Shown: in pieces, positions 35,477 through 45,223 of the stretch
How the letters are laid out: each line of letters begins with the position of its first letter
Position numbering within the stretch: the stretch's first letter is position 1
NCBI GenBank assembly: GCA_024102975.1
Contig: JAGFJD010000060.1
Span: forward strand, 1-64,000
Source of the DNA: Phaeodactylibacter sp.
GTDB lineage: Bacteria; Bacteroidota; Bacteroidia; Chitinophagales; Saprospiraceae
Direction: 5' to 3'
DNA length: 64,000 nucleotides
Made by a program: the position numbers and the translations under genes
Notes under the pieces: generated by a model
Seen by the model: the letters and a program-made list of their open reading frames with translations, nothing else
Told to the model about the DNA's origin: nothing
Database searches by the model: none

Positions 35477-35827
35477 TCAATTCTGGCTAACCAGAGACGC
35501 TACAGCCTCGTCCACCGAATTGTTGACCTGGAAGATGGGCCGCAGTTTCGTCATCTCCAGCAGCTCCATCACCTTGGCGGAAACATTGGCCACGGCAACC
35601 TGCCCTCCTTTATCATTCGAACGGGTCTTCAACATGATGAGAAAGTTCAGCCCCACGCTGTTCATAAAGGCGATCTGTTTCAGGTCGACCACAAAATTAA
35701 AAAAACCTTCATCGATCTTGGACTGGACCGCCTGAAGGATTTCTTTGTTGGCAAACTCATTGAGCAGGTTCCTCACTTCGAGCACCTGCACATTGTCTTG
35801 CTTTTTGATGTTGTAATTAGGGTTCAT
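35477..35827 (-). CDS. STAS domain protein (anti-sigma factor antagonist-like)
   Basis: 116 residues, one STAS domain as in SpoIIAA/RsbV. The motif around the phosphorylatable serine is MNSVGLNFL with Ser57, following the strand FFNFVVDLKQI. Members bind anti-sigma kinases or other partners in the cytoplasm and are switched by serine phosphorylation. No kinase or sigma factor is next to it. It lies between fur (43 bp upstream) and purA, all leftward. Confidence 0.88.
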   Translation of the reverse strand: MNPNYNIKKQDNVQVLEVRNLLNEFANKEILQAVQSKIDEGFFNFVVDLKQIAFMNSVGLNFLIMLKTRSNDKGGQVAVANVSAKVMELLEMTKLRPIFQVNNSVDEAVASLVSQN

Positions 35828-35870
35828 GGGATAGCAGATTGGGTATTATTCTCAAGTGTCGGGCAAAAAC

Positions 35871-36377
35871 TCATCTTTCCTCGCTGGCGACGTTCGCCTC
35901 CGTTTTTTGTTTTGCCGTGCGCGGGCAGGCGCCGTCACATTGCCCGTACAGGTTGAGCGAGTGGTGCGTGACCCTGAACTTCAGCAGCTCGCCCATCATG
36001 TTTTTGATCTGCTGAATACGCGGGTCGCAGAACTCCAGCACCTTACCACAATCAACGCAGATCAGATGGTCGTGTTGTTTGTATCCGTAGGATTTTTCAT
36101 ACTGAGCCAGGTTCTTCCCGAACTGGTGTTTTTTCACCAGGTCGCAGTTCACCAGTAGCTCCAGGGTGTTGTATACGGTTGCCCGGCTCACCCGGTAATT
36201 CTGGTTCTTCATGTGGATGTACAGCGCCTCCGCGTCAAAGTGGTCCGTGCGCTTATATATCTCTTCCAGAATGGCGAAGCGCTCCGGCGTTTTCCGGAAA
36301 CTGTTCTGCTCCAGATGAGAAGCAAAGATATTCTTGACCTCCTTTATGATTTCCTCTTGTGTTCTTCCCGCAGACAT
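35871..36377 (-). CDS. Fur family transcriptional regulator
   Basis: 168 residues from the ATG at 36377 ([11 protein letters not shown]); a longer frame starts at 36407. The winged-helix part has [17 protein letters not shown] and [19 protein letters not shown]. The dimerisation part has [15 protein letters not shown] with a CxxC pair and a second cysteine pair CDGACP near the C-terminus, the structural zinc site. Which subfamily (Fur, PerR or Zur) cannot be decided by eye. It follows spoT by 118 bp and precedes the STAS gene by 43 bp. Gene order spoT-fur-purA is recurrent in Bacteroidota as far as I know. Confidence 0.92.
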   Translation of the reverse strand: MSAGRTQEEIIKEVKNIFASHLEQNSFRKTPERFAILEEIYKRTDHFDAEALYIHMKNQNYRVSRATVYNTLELLVNCDLVKKHQFGKNLAQYEKSYGYKQHDHLICVDCGKVLEFCDPRIQQIKNMMGELLKFRVTHHSLNLYGQCDGACPRTAKQKTEANVASEER

Positions 36378-36411
36378 ATCCTCGTGCTTAAATGGTAAAG
36401 TTAACAAACCA

Positions 36412-36490
36412 TGCCGAAAAAAGGAATGATTGACGGAAGGAATGAGGGAATGAATAGGGCTGCCTCCTCATTCCATCATTCCTTCATTCC
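36412..36490 (-). terminator. Possible terminator after spoT
   Basis: Repeated GGAATGA and TCATTCC words form stems, including GGAATGAGG (36439-36447) with CCTCATTCC (36466-36474). On the minus strand the last TCATTCC is followed by six T. Termination here is plausible but unproven because fur follows at once. Confidence 0.35.
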
Positions 36491-36495
36491 ATCAT

Positions 36496-38730
36496 TTACT
36501 CAATCCTGGTAACAGTCGAAACGCTGTCCAGGTTTTTGAGGGCCCGGATCGCCATGTTGAGCTGGTCCGTATTTTGAACCAGGAGGCTCATCCTGCCTTC
36601 GAAGTAGCCTTCATGCCCGGCGATGTTGAACGAGCGGATATTGAGGCCCAGCATGGTGGAGATTTTATTGGTCAGCCGTTCGATGATGCCCGGGCCATCG
36701 TCGATACCGGTGATCCGCAGGTCGGCTACGAAAGTAGTGTCGGTCGTGGAAATCCATTCGGCCTTCATTACCCGGTAGCCGTAGTTGGCCATCAGGTTGG
36801 TGGCGTTGGGGCAGTTGGCGCGATGGATTTTCAGGCCGGCGTTGGCCGTCAGGTAGGCGAAGATGTCGTCGCCCTGCACCGGGTTGCAGCAGCTGGCAAA
36901 GGTGTAATTGAACCGTTCGGCCGGCTCGCCGTTGATGAGCAGCCGCGGCTTGCCGGTAAATTTGGGCTTGCGCTGTTTTCGGGGTTTCGGCTCCGGGACC
37001 GGCTGCACCACTACGGGTTCTTCAACTTCCACCAGATACCGGCTGCCGTCCTTGCCCAACTCCACTTTGTAGGATTTGAATATTTCGGGAATGGTCACCT
37101 CCCCGGTGGCAATGGCGTAGTACAGGTCGGCATGCGACTCCATATCGTAGTTTTTGACCAGCAGGTCTACGCTTTTGTCAAAATCTACTTTCATGCCGTT
37201 GAGCTTGCGCTCCAGAGCTTCCTTCCAGATTTCTCCCTTGCGGCGGCGCTCGTCTTTCATGGCGGAGCGGATTTTGGACCGCGCCTTGCCGGTGACGACC
37301 ATCTTCAGCCAGTCTTCGCTGGGCTTCTGGTTCTTGTTGGTGATGATGTACACCTGGTCGCCATTGCGCAGCTTGTAGCCCATGGGGACCATCTTGTTGT
37401 TCACCTTTATGGCCGAGCAGTGGTACCCCACGTCGGAGTGGATGCCGAATGCAAAGTCCAGGGCGGTGGCTCCTTTGGGCAGAATCCGCATGTCCCCCTG
37501 GGGGGTATATACGAAAACTTCTTCGTTAAACAGGTTATTGGCCCGGAAGTCGCCCAGAAATTCCACCGCATCGCTGTTGGGGTTTTCCAGGATCTCGCGG
37601 ACACTGTCCAGCCAGCGCTCATAAACATCGGGATGGCGGGAAACGCCCTTGTACTTCCAGTGCGCCGCATACCCGCGCTCGGCGATCTCGTCCATGCGGG
37701 TGGAGCGGATTTGCACCTCTACATAGCGGCCTTTAGGGCCGATAACGGTCGTATGGAGCGATTCGTAACCATTGGATTTCGGGGTGGTTACCCAGTCCTT
37801 GAGGCGTTCCGGGATGGGCGTGTGCACATCCGTCACGATCGAGTAGGCCTGCCAGCAAACCAGCTTTTCCTTATCCACCGGAACATCCAGGATGATGCGC
37901 ACAGCGAAGAGGTCGTAGACCTCGTCGAAGGGCACCTTTTTGTTCTTGATCTTGTTCCAGATGGAATAGATGGACTTGGGCCTGCCGGTGATGTGGTAGG
38001 GCGCTCCGATCTCGTCGAGCCGCCCCTTTAGCGGGCTGATGAACTCATTGATATAAGCTTCCCGCGAACGCTTCGTCTCCGCCAGGTTCCGGGCTATTTC
38101 GTGGTAGTTTTCCGGGTCTGTGATCTTCATACAAAGATCGAGGTACTCGGTCTTGATCTTGTGCAGGCCGAGGCGATGCGCCAGGGGAGCATACACATAG
38201 CTGGTCTCGGCGGCTATCTTGAGCTGCTTGTGGCGGGGCATGGCACCCAGCGTGCGCATGTTGTGGAGGCGGTCGGCCATTTTGATCAGCACGACGCGGA
38301 CATCCTCCACCAGCGTGCTGAGGACTTTGCGGAAATTCTCCGCCTGCGGGCTTTCGGCATTGTACGCGCTATCCAGTTTGGTCAGCCCGTCCACAATCTT
38401 GGAAATGCGGCTGCCGAACTTCTTCCTGATATCTTCCAGCGACACGTCTGTATCTTCTACCACATCGTGCAGCAAGGCGCAGATGACGGCAGTGGGCCCC
38501 AGCCCGATCTCGTCCGCACAAATCTTCGCCACCGCGATGGGATGCAGGATGTAAGGCTCGCCGGACTTCCGGCGCTGCTCGCTGTGCGCTTGTACCGCCA
38601 GTTCATAAGCCTGCCGTATATTGATCCGGTCTTCTTCCGTCATCTCCGATTTGATCGAACGCAACAGGTCCCGGTAGGCATTCTGTATCAGCCTTTTTTC
38701 TTCTTCGTTTACTGTTAATACCTCAGCCAT
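36496..38730 (-). CDS. spoT: RelA/SpoT family (p)ppGpp synthetase/hydrolase
   Basis: 744 residues with the whole RelA/SpoT domain order. The HD hydrolase domain has YILHPIAVAKICADEIGLG and LLHDVVEDTD, intact metal-binding His and Asp, so hydrolysis is likely. The synthetase domain has TGRPKSIYSIWNKI and YESLHTTVIGPKGRYVEVQI. A TGS domain follows (VFVYTPQGDMRILPKG), then the zinc-finger-like segment FASCCNPVQGDD and a C-terminal ACT domain (RITGIDDGPGIIERLT). It makes and degrades the stringent-response alarmone. First gene of the leftward block spoT, fur, STAS, purA. Confidence 0.96.
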   Translation of the reverse strand: MAEVLTVNEEEKRLIQNAYRDLLRSIKSEMTEEDRINIRQAYELAVQAHSEQRRKSGEPYILHPIAVAKICADEIGLGPTAVICALLHDVVEDTDVSLEDIRKKFGSRISKIVDGLTKLDSAYNAESPQAENFRKVLSTLVEDVRVVLIKMADRLHNMRTLGAMPRHKQLKIAAETSYVYAPLAHRLGLHKIKTEYLDLCMKITDPENYHEIARNLAETKRSREAYINEFISPLKGRLDEIGAPYHITGRPKSIYSIWNKIKNKKVPFDEVYDLFAVRIILDVPVDKEKLVCWQAYSIVTDVHTPIPERLKDWVTTPKSNGYESLHTTVIGPKGRYVEVQIRSTRMDEIAERGYAAHWKYKGVSRHPDVYERWLDSVREILENPNSDAVEFLGDFRANNLFNEEVFVYTPQGDMRILPKGATALDFAFGIHSDVGYHCSAIKVNNKMVPMGYKLRNGDQVYIITNKNQKPSEDWLKMVVTGKARSKIRSAMKDERRRKGEIWKEALERKLNGMKVDFDKSVDLLVKNYDMESHADLYYAIATGEVTIPEIFKSYKVELGKDGSRYLVEVEEPVVVQPVPEPKPRKQRKPKFTGKPRLLINGEPAERFNYTFASCCNPVQGDDIFAYLTANAGLKIHRANCPNATNLMANYGYRVMKAEWISTTDTTFVADLRITGIDDGPGIIERLTNKISTMLGLNIRSFNIAGHEGYFEGRMSLLVQNTDQLNMAIRALKNLDSVSTVTRIE

Positions 38731-39269
38731 GATAATAATTCCTACTGTTGAGAAAGCAACCCGTTCCCCAGGTCATTCCTCCTTATTTTACGGTAATTGT
38801 GTAAATATGTTTAAGCTACAGGTTATCAATAAATTAACCTTAACATTTGGGACTATACAAATCTAACAAAAAAGAAAGGCGCAACGTTAACCGACATCTC
38901 CTTTTTTGTTCGCCGGCAAACATTCTTTGCCAGAACGGTTGTTTCGGCAAACGGCAGGCTTTTTCTGCCGGACAGGCACTTTATTGGGATAATGATCTTC
39001 GCAGCGGCGGCAATTTGTTGGGAAAGGCGCCAAATTGTTCTCTTGCGGCCGGCAAATCAAGGGCATTCCGGATGAATTTGGGCATTTATGCCCATCGGCA
39101 GCAGGTTCGGTGCATTTGTGGGCAGGTTTCCCCCTTCCCCGGGCGGACGAAGGCTGCCACGCCAGCTGAAGCCGGGACATCCAAGGATGTGGGATAAGCT
39201 CCTGCACCAAACCTATTGCAATCAAATATATTTATAACGCCGGACATGCCGCCGGCGCTGCCTCTGCAT
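38731..39269. other. Intergenic region without a gene
   Basis: About 540 bases upstream of spoT and past the end of the 1815-residue surface protein. The first 100 bases are AT-rich and likely carry the spoT promoter. Frames that are open here have low protein character. It holds a degenerate inverted repeat at 39103-39214 and a small ACATCC/GGATGT hairpin near 39177-39190. Confidence 0.6.
39103..39214. repeat. Inverted repeat related to that at 1548
   Basis: AGGTTCGGTGCA (39103-39114) and TGCACCAAACCT (39203-39214) pair with one mismatch. Flanking words (GGTGCATTTG and ACCTATTGCA) match those of the 1548-1626 repeat. Confidence 0.55.
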
Positions 39270-42200
39270 TTACCGGCCGCCAAACATCATCTTCCTCACC
39301 CAGGATTGTTGCCCCAACTGCAGCCGGTAGAGGTACACGCCCGGCCCGGGCAACTCGTCCGCCTGTACTTCCAGTTCGTGAAGCCCCTCCGGATAGAAGG
39401 CCTCCACGGCCTTTACCCGGGTGCCGTCAAGGCGGAACAGTTCCAGCCGGCCCCGGCCGGCTTCGGCAGTCTCAAAGCGGATGGTAGTCGTGGTGCGAAA
39501 TGGGTTGGGGAAGTTTTGCAGGAGCGCGCCGACAGGTTGCTCCGGTGCCCATTCCAGCGACAGGCCCTGCTTCTGGTTGTTCTCATCGTAAGCTTCGGCG
39601 GCAAGCAGGCCGTCGTCCAGCCCGATGGCTTCTGACAAACGGCAGCCCTTCCGTGCCCGCAGGTGGATGGCCATCAAAGGGGCATAACCATGGATGGGAG
39701 CGCTCGTATTCCAGCTCATGAGCAGCCGGCCCTCCTCCAGGTATTTCCGGTTGAGGAAGGGGTCGCCGATGGCTTCGCCGGCTACCTGCTCCACCTCGAG
39801 AACTCCGGTATCGAACCACAGCGCAGCCTGCATCCCCAGGATGCCAGCCATATCCGCCCGCAGCGTAAGCACATGGGACTCTCCGGCCTGCAGATGGGCA
39901 TCTGTCCCTTCCAGGCCGAGAAAAACGCCGTGGCGGCGCCCTTCTGCCCGCTGCTGCCCGTTGGCGCGGGCGCTCAGGTCGACATCGCCCACCTTGATGG
40001 CGACAAAGTCCTCGCTCAGGCGTTGCCCGTTGAGGTTGTTGATGCTGATCGCTTCCGGGAAAGGCACCGACCAGGGATTGCCGGGAACAGGAAAGGCATA
40101 GCCCCGGGGAACAAACCGCCAGCTGGTATTATCGGGAAATTCCAGAATGATGCTGAGGATGACCTGCCGCAACTGTATAATGTCGATGGTGCTGACTGAA
40201 CCTGATCCGTTGACGTCGGCGGCGATGATCTTGTAGGGCGAATCCAGGGGCCGGGTACCCAGAATGTGCTGGCTGATGAGCACGATGTCGAAGGTGGACA
40301 ACCCGTTCTGGTCATCGCCGTCCCGGAAGGGCGTGATCGTATAGTCGTAGTCGGGTTCCACGTCGGGAAATACGTACAACCCGTCATCGGCAGTGAGGAA
40401 GTTGCCGACACCGTCGCCGCTCAGTGCGACGTCCACCTCCGCTACCGGCTCATCATCCTCCCGCTCCACCAGGCCTGCGATCATAGCCTGGGTAGACATG
40501 CAGTGGCCGCCGTTGTCCTGGACGAGAATGAACGTCTCGCAATAATCGTTGTTCGGGCCGCGGATGTCGATATCATCAGGCAGGACGGCATACGGGTTGC
40601 TGGCAGCATCCCAGGCATGAATCTCGACGATGAGGATACCAAGGTCATCACAGGTAAGCACCAGCCCGTTCTTGTCCGGGCCAGGCATCTCGCCCGAACG
40701 GTTGATGGAATATTTCACCGGTTCGGAACAGTCATAGGTGGGGCTGGAAATAAAGTCCGTGGCGAAGATTGTCCGGACGGCCAGGTCGATATCCCCGTCC
40801 CCGTCCGCATCCGTATCAGGCGGGGCGGGCATCAGGCTGGTCACCAGGCCGTTGATACAGGCCGGCGAGGGTGCCTTGCAGTCCACCACTTCGAAGGGCA
40901 GGGTGGCTGCCGAGGCGTTGCCGCAACCATCCCGGACGATGACCTCAAAGGCATGGGTTCCGATGGGGTATTCTCCGTTGATCTTCCATTTGGGGTATAC
41001 CCCGAAAATACTCGTGACCATGGAATCCGGATCCCCATCGGCGTCTTCGTCATAATAGATTTCGAATTCCAGGTCGTTGGGGGTGCAGAAGTCGGAGATG
41101 GTGAACAAATATTCCACCTCCGCCAGGCAATCATCGCTTATGGCGCAGAAAGGCAAGGGGACGACGAAGAGAATCTGGGGCGCGATGGTGTCGTAGGCTT
41201 TCAGCGTCTGGGAATACTGCCAGTAGCCGTTGGAGAATTCCGTTCGCCAGTATCCCTCCGGATTGGCCGGCGGGCAATTGCCGCCCCGCTCGCCGGCCTG
41301 GGGGTTGGCGTTCCCCTCGTCGTTGTCGCGGTCGATGTAGGTCCGATCCGGGCGGCGCAACACCCACACGGCTTCGTCGCCGGGCGATCCGTCGCAGTCT
41401 TCATCCCGGCCGATGACGACAGGGCTGCTCTCCCCGTCGTATTCGCACCAGTTGATCACGCGGTAGGTGCGGAAAAGCTTGTAGCATTCGTCGCCCGAAG
41501 CGGAGAGGACGGCGTCTTCCACGCTGACGGCCAGAAGGTCGCAGCCGGTTTCGCTGACCTCTATGGTATCCAGCGGGTTGGGGTAACCACAGTTGGCCTC
41601 CCCATCCGCCGGGAATCTTATCTCGTAGTTGTGCCGTTCCTCCAGCGTGACAACCTGCTGGCAGCTGGTATTGGAAACGTTGCCGTAAATATCCACTGCC
41701 TGAAACCGGCGGACGAACGTGCCGAAACCGCAGTCGTCCAGGTTGCTGGCCGGCGGCAGCTCGTTCCAGGTGGCTTCGCAGTTGTCGGTAACGGCAGGCA
41801 CGCCGAACAGGTTTTGCAACTGCTCCGTATCTGCCAGGTCAAACCCGGCAGGCACCGCGTCACAGGGCATGGAAACCGCAGCCGGGGGGGTACAGCGCGG
41901 CCGCGTTTTGTCTTCTATCAGGGCGTCCATCCAGCAGAAGTCTTCATTTCCGGCTTCATCCACCACCCGCAGTTCCACCCGGACAGTACTGTTCACCTCA
42001 CAACAGGAAAAATCGACGTATTCGCTCCAGGGCGTGAAGAATGGCGCCACAGGGTTGCAATCGGCCTCCTGCCGCACTTCCCTCCGTATCAAAAAGCTGT
42101 CGATACCACAGTTGTCATAGCTCCCTTCTTCAAAACTGGTGGCAAAAAGGCGGGCCACGCCGTTGGGGCCGATGGAAATGTTTAACGTATCATCGCAGGC

Positions 42201-44717
42201 GGCGGCAGGGTTGACCCGGTCTTCCACGCAGAAGCTGCATTCCCGGACGGTTTCGTTCCCACATTCGTCTTCAACAGTATAGCGGAAGCGGTAGCAGCCA
42301 ACAGGGATATCCGACACAATGCGGTTAGGAGCATTGGGAAGGATGGTGGCCAGGACAACCTCCCCGATAACGGTATCCACCGGATTGCCGGAGGGCCCGT
42401 AAATAATGGTAACCTCGTCGGTGACAACCTCGGTCGTCACTTCCCAAAGGGAGCAATTGTCGCTCACCTGCGGCAGCGGGGCGCTGAAAGTGGCGGTACA
42501 CCCGAACGGGCGGGTAGAATAAACGAGGGGGTCCGGGAAACCGTCGCCATTCAGGTCGACCAACGGGCAGCTGACCTCCGGAGCGGTAAAGTCCCCGATC
42601 TTGATGACCTGGTTGAACTCCAGCGGATTGTCCGGGGCGCACCAGTCGATGATCGTCCAGGTGCGGACGAAGACGTACGACAGGAGGCATACCTCAACCA
42701 GGGCGCCGTCGTCATAGGAAGCGCCGATGTTGCAGTAAGCATCCCGCAGGTCGACGATCCCGCCGGCGGTAACCAGGAACGGATAACCGGTGAAGTCGGG
42801 GGAGGGATTGCCCAGGCCATCGACCGGGAAGGATTCATCACATTCGATCGCAGTGGTTCCCGGAGGCAGGACAACGTCCTCCAGGGTAGGCCGCCGGAAG
42901 TTGATCCGCTGATCGCACGTCCCGGTCAGGCCCTGCTGGTCCGTCGCGGTAAACGTACGGGTGATGAAGAGCGGCCCGCAGTCTCCCTGCTGGGTCAGGA
43001 CATCGCCGAAGGACAGGGTGTAGTCTGTACAGCCGCCCTCCACTTCGGGAAGGCCAAGCAGGGAAAGGCTTTCGGGATCATCCAGGACAAGGGGGACATC
43101 TTCACAGAAAAGGGGGTATGAGATATCGAGGGAAGAAACGGGCACCCCCTGTACCTGCCCGTCGCCGTCGCTCAGGACCGTGTAGGTATACGGGCCGATG
43201 GCGTTCGGCGTATCGCTGGTAGTAAGCAGGTAATACTGCTGGCCGGGGCGCAGCGGCAGCCCGATCCGCAGGAAGGGCCCGCTGCCGGCAATGGGGCCGG
43301 GCGCCAAAGGCGTATCCGCCCGGGCGATGATATTGCTGCAAGGGTTAGCGAGGTCGAAAGCCCCCTGGTAAAGCGCCATTAGGGCACCGCCGTCGTTGAA
43401 GCCGGGGTCCAGGAAAAAAGTGTAAACATCGGCCTGCGTTACGGTAAAAGGAATAAGTTCGTAAAAATGATCGCCCCCCGGCGGATTATTGCCGGCCAGG
43501 CAGGAATACAAAGCAGGGTTCAGCACCGGGCCGGTTACTTCCAGCTCGCCCTGAAGTTGCTGCACCTCAGTGGCCAGAGGCAGGCGGGCGGCATCATCCG
43601 GGCAGTCCAGGACGGGCCCGGCGTCGCGGGCTTCGATCTCGCCCCAGCAGGAGGGCAGGCCAGCAATACTGACGGGTGCATAGTCGAACACCCAGTTGGT
43701 GAGCCAGGCGGCCGGCACCGGCCCGCTCCCCCCCTGCCCGGAAGAGCGAAGCTGCAACACCAGGCGGTCTCCCGCGCTGACGAAGAGATTTTCCATCCCG
43801 CTGGCCCCGTCGGCTGAAGAGAAAGAGGCCGCCACATTCCCGGAAGGGTTCAGCAGGCTTCCTTCAAACGTGCCGCCGGCAGGCAGCGAAGCCGTTCCCC
43901 ACCGGAACGACAACGTGCCGCCGAACCGGATGGGAAGGACAGCGATGGCAAAGGCCGGGGCATTGCTTCCGGCCAACAACAACGAATCGGCGGCAACACT
44001 GGAGGCAACACCCCCCTGAAAATCGACGTGAACACCCCATCGCGACAAGGCAAAGGGGCCGGTAAAACCGGCGGCGTTCAAAGGCTGGATGGGCTCGATG
44101 GAGTAGGGATAGACGCCCACTTCATCCAGGATATTGCCGTTGGACGGGTCGGCGTCCTGTATTTCTATGCGGAAATCGGCGTCGCGAAGGCACCCCATAT
44201 CTCCCTCCAGCAACATATCGGCGGATATATAGCGCTGGCAGCCGGCGCCGAGGTTGACAACTACCGTTCCGTTACAGGATACATTGGGCACCGGGGCCGG
44301 AGGCTGGCTCACCACGATGGAAAAATCCTCCACCCGGCTGTTTCCCGAGGCGTCAGTGGCCGTCAGCTCAAGCTGGTACGTGCCGGGGGTGGCCAGGGCC
44401 AGAAAGGTATTCCGGAAAGGATTCTGCAACTGGAGATTTCCTCCCGGCGAAGCACTCACAACAATCGAAAGGGCCGGAGCAGGATCGCAGGCATCGGTGG
44501 CAGTAACGTCGAAAAACACCACAGCGGCCTGGCTGCCATCGCAAGAGCCGAGCTGAACGGCTATGTCCTGCGAGGGGTAGACAATCACCGGTGATGTCGT
44601 ATCCGGGTCGCATCCCTGCGCCATTTCAATATACCCCCAACCGCCGGCCGGCCACCGGCTGGCGCTGAACGCTAGGGTTACCAAAATGCCGGCCACCATG
44701 ATTACAAATCTGTGCAT
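39270..44717 (-). CDS. Giant secreted protein with HYR-like modules, dockerin-like and cohesin-like parts and T9SS tail (1815 aa)
   Basis: A signal peptide (MHRFVIMVAGILVTLAFSASRW) opens a cysteine-rich series of beta-sandwich modules with 'DxTxPxxxCP/VxDxCGN' motifs typical of HYR-like domains. The region around 40175-40305 encodes two dockerin-like helices, STFDIVLISQHILGTRPL and ADVNGSGSVSTIDIIQL (Asp1, Asn3, Ser5, Asp12). A cohesin-like sandwich follows, and the last 75 residues form a T9SS sorting domain (LQNFPNPFRTTTTIRF to VRKMMFGG). The C-terminal 1200 residues resemble the same region of the adjacent 4777-residue protein, so they are tandem paralogs. It should be a surface-attached adhesin or matrix protein; this is inference. 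Confidence 0.85.
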   Translation of the reverse strand: MHRFVIMVAGILVTLAFSASRWPAGGWGYIEMAQGCDPDTTSPVIVYPSQDIAVQLGSCDGSQAAVVFFDVTATDACDPAPALSIVVSASPGGNLQLQNPFRNTFLALATPGTYQLELTATDASGNSRVEDFSIVVSQPPAPVPNVSCNGTVVVNLGAGCQRYISADMLLEGDMGCLRDADFRIEIQDADPSNGNILDEVGVYPYSIEPIQPLNAAGFTGPFALSRWGVHVDFQGGVASSVAADSLLLAGSNAPAFAIAVLPIRFGGTLSFRWGTASLPAGGTFEGSLLNPSGNVAASFSSADGASGMENLFVSAGDRLVLQLRSSGQGGSGPVPAAWLTNWVFDYAPVSIAGLPSCWGEIEARDAGPVLDCPDDAARLPLATEVQQLQGELEVTGPVLNPALYSCLAGNNPPGGDHFYELIPFTVTQADVYTFFLDPGFNDGGALMALYQGAFDLANPCSNIIARADTPLAPGPIAGSGPFLRIGLPLRPGQQYYLLTTSDTPNAIGPYTYTVLSDGDGQVQGVPVSSLDISYPLFCEDVPLVLDDPESLSLLGLPEVEGGCTDYTLSFGDVLTQQGDCGPLFITRTFTATDQQGLTGTCDQRINFRRPTLEDVVLPPGTTAIECDESFPVDGLGNPSPDFTGYPFLVTAGGIVDLRDAYCNIGASYDDGALVEVCLLSYVFVRTWTIIDWCAPDNPLEFNQVIKIGDFTAPEVSCPLVDLNGDGFPDPLVYSTRPFGCTATFSAPLPQVSDNCSLWEVTTEVVTDEVTIIYGPSGNPVDTVIGEVVLATILPNAPNRIVSDIPVGCYRFRYTVEDECGNETVRECSFCVEDRVNPAAACDDTLNISIGPNGVARLFATSFEEGSYDNCGIDSFLIRREVRQEADCNPVAPFFTPWSEYVDFSCCEVNSTVRVELRVVDEAGNEDFCWMDALIEDKTRPRCTPPAAVSMPCDAVPAGFDLADTEQLQNLFGVPAVTDNCEATWNELPPASNLDDCGFGTFVRRFQAVDIYGNVSNTSCQQVVTLEERHNYEIRFPADGEANCGYPNPLDTIEVSETGCDLLAVSVEDAVLSASGDECYKLFRTYRVINWCEYDGESSPVVIGRDEDCDGSPGDEAVWVLRRPDRTYIDRDNDEGNANPQAGERGGNCPPANPEGYWRTEFSNGYWQYSQTLKAYDTIAPQILFVVPLPFCAISDDCLAEVEYLFTISDFCTPNDLEFEIYYDEDADGDPDSMVTSIFGVYPKWKINGEYPIGTHAFEVIVRDGCGNASAATLPFEVVDCKAPSPACINGLVTSLMPAPPDTDADGDGDIDLAVRTIFATDFISSPTYDCSEPVKYSINRSGEMPGPDKNGLVLTCDDLGILIVEIHAWDAASNPYAVLPDDIDIRGPNNDYCETFILVQDNGGHCMSTQAMIAGLVEREDDEPVAEVDVALSGDGVGNFLTADDGLYVFPDVEPDYDYTITPFRDGDDQNGLSTFDIVLISQHILGTRPLDSPYKIIAADVNGSGSVSTIDIIQLRQVILSIILEFPDNTSWRFVPRGYAFPVPGNPWSVPFPEAISINNLNGQRLSEDFVAIKVGDVDLSARANGQQRAEGRRHGVFLGLEGTDAHLQAGESHVLTLRADMAGILGMQAALWFDTGVLEVEQVAGEAIGDPFLNRKYLEEGRLLMSWNTSAPIHGYAPLMAIHLRARKGCRLSEAIGLDDGLLAAEAYDENNQKQGLSLEWAPEQPVGALLQNFPNPFRTTTTIRFETAEAGRGRLELFRLDGTRVKAVEAFYPEGLHELEVQADELPGPGVYLYRLQLGQQSWVRKMMFGGR

Positions 44718-45223
44718 GACAATCCTTGTTATCCAACTATTTTCTTATACTCTTCTCAGCATTGCTTTCCAGGCTTGTTTGCCCCGGCAAAAATACCGGC
44801 TACTCTCGGACACCTACCTTTCTCAATACGTTTTTGTTGATAAAGTTGACCCGGGAGTTCATTATTTCAAGACTCCTTTCACCGCTCTTTCGGCCACTGA
44901 GTGGCCGCTGAAAATGAAGGGCCCCTTACGCCAGGACTGCGTTTCTGAAGTTTTTGGGATGTGTGCTTCGGCGCACCGCAGGGGTGCGGGCAGGCAAATG
45001 AAAGCCCAACAGCTCAATTGGTGCTCATTTTTTTACCACTGCAAAGGATTATTCATGGGACAGGCTTATCTCCTCCTATCAAAAGAAGAATACCGGGGCA
45101 TGCGGGGGGCGATTGGTGGTATTGTCTGGATCAGGAATGATGAAAGAAAGCTATGGGTTGCCATCGTTTCATCATTCCTGGCCAAGATAAACAAATTTGC
45201 CAAAATCACTTCAAATATACAAA
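44718..45223. other. Spacer between the two giant genes
   Basis: About 500 bases, AT-rich around 45150-45220 and 44720-44790. An open frame of 183 residues runs rightward across it but overlaps both giant genes and has no family resemblance. The stretch directly before 44717 should hold the promoter of the 1815-residue gene; no exact TAnnTTTG was located. Confidence 0.5.

Noticed and set aside
38887..39225. 112-codon minus-strand frame upstream of spoT
   Set aside because: Composition is not protein-like and the frame spans the inverted repeat; no start signal seen.
40266..42185. Open frame of 639 codons on the plus strand
   Set aside because: Antisense to the 1815-residue surface protein.
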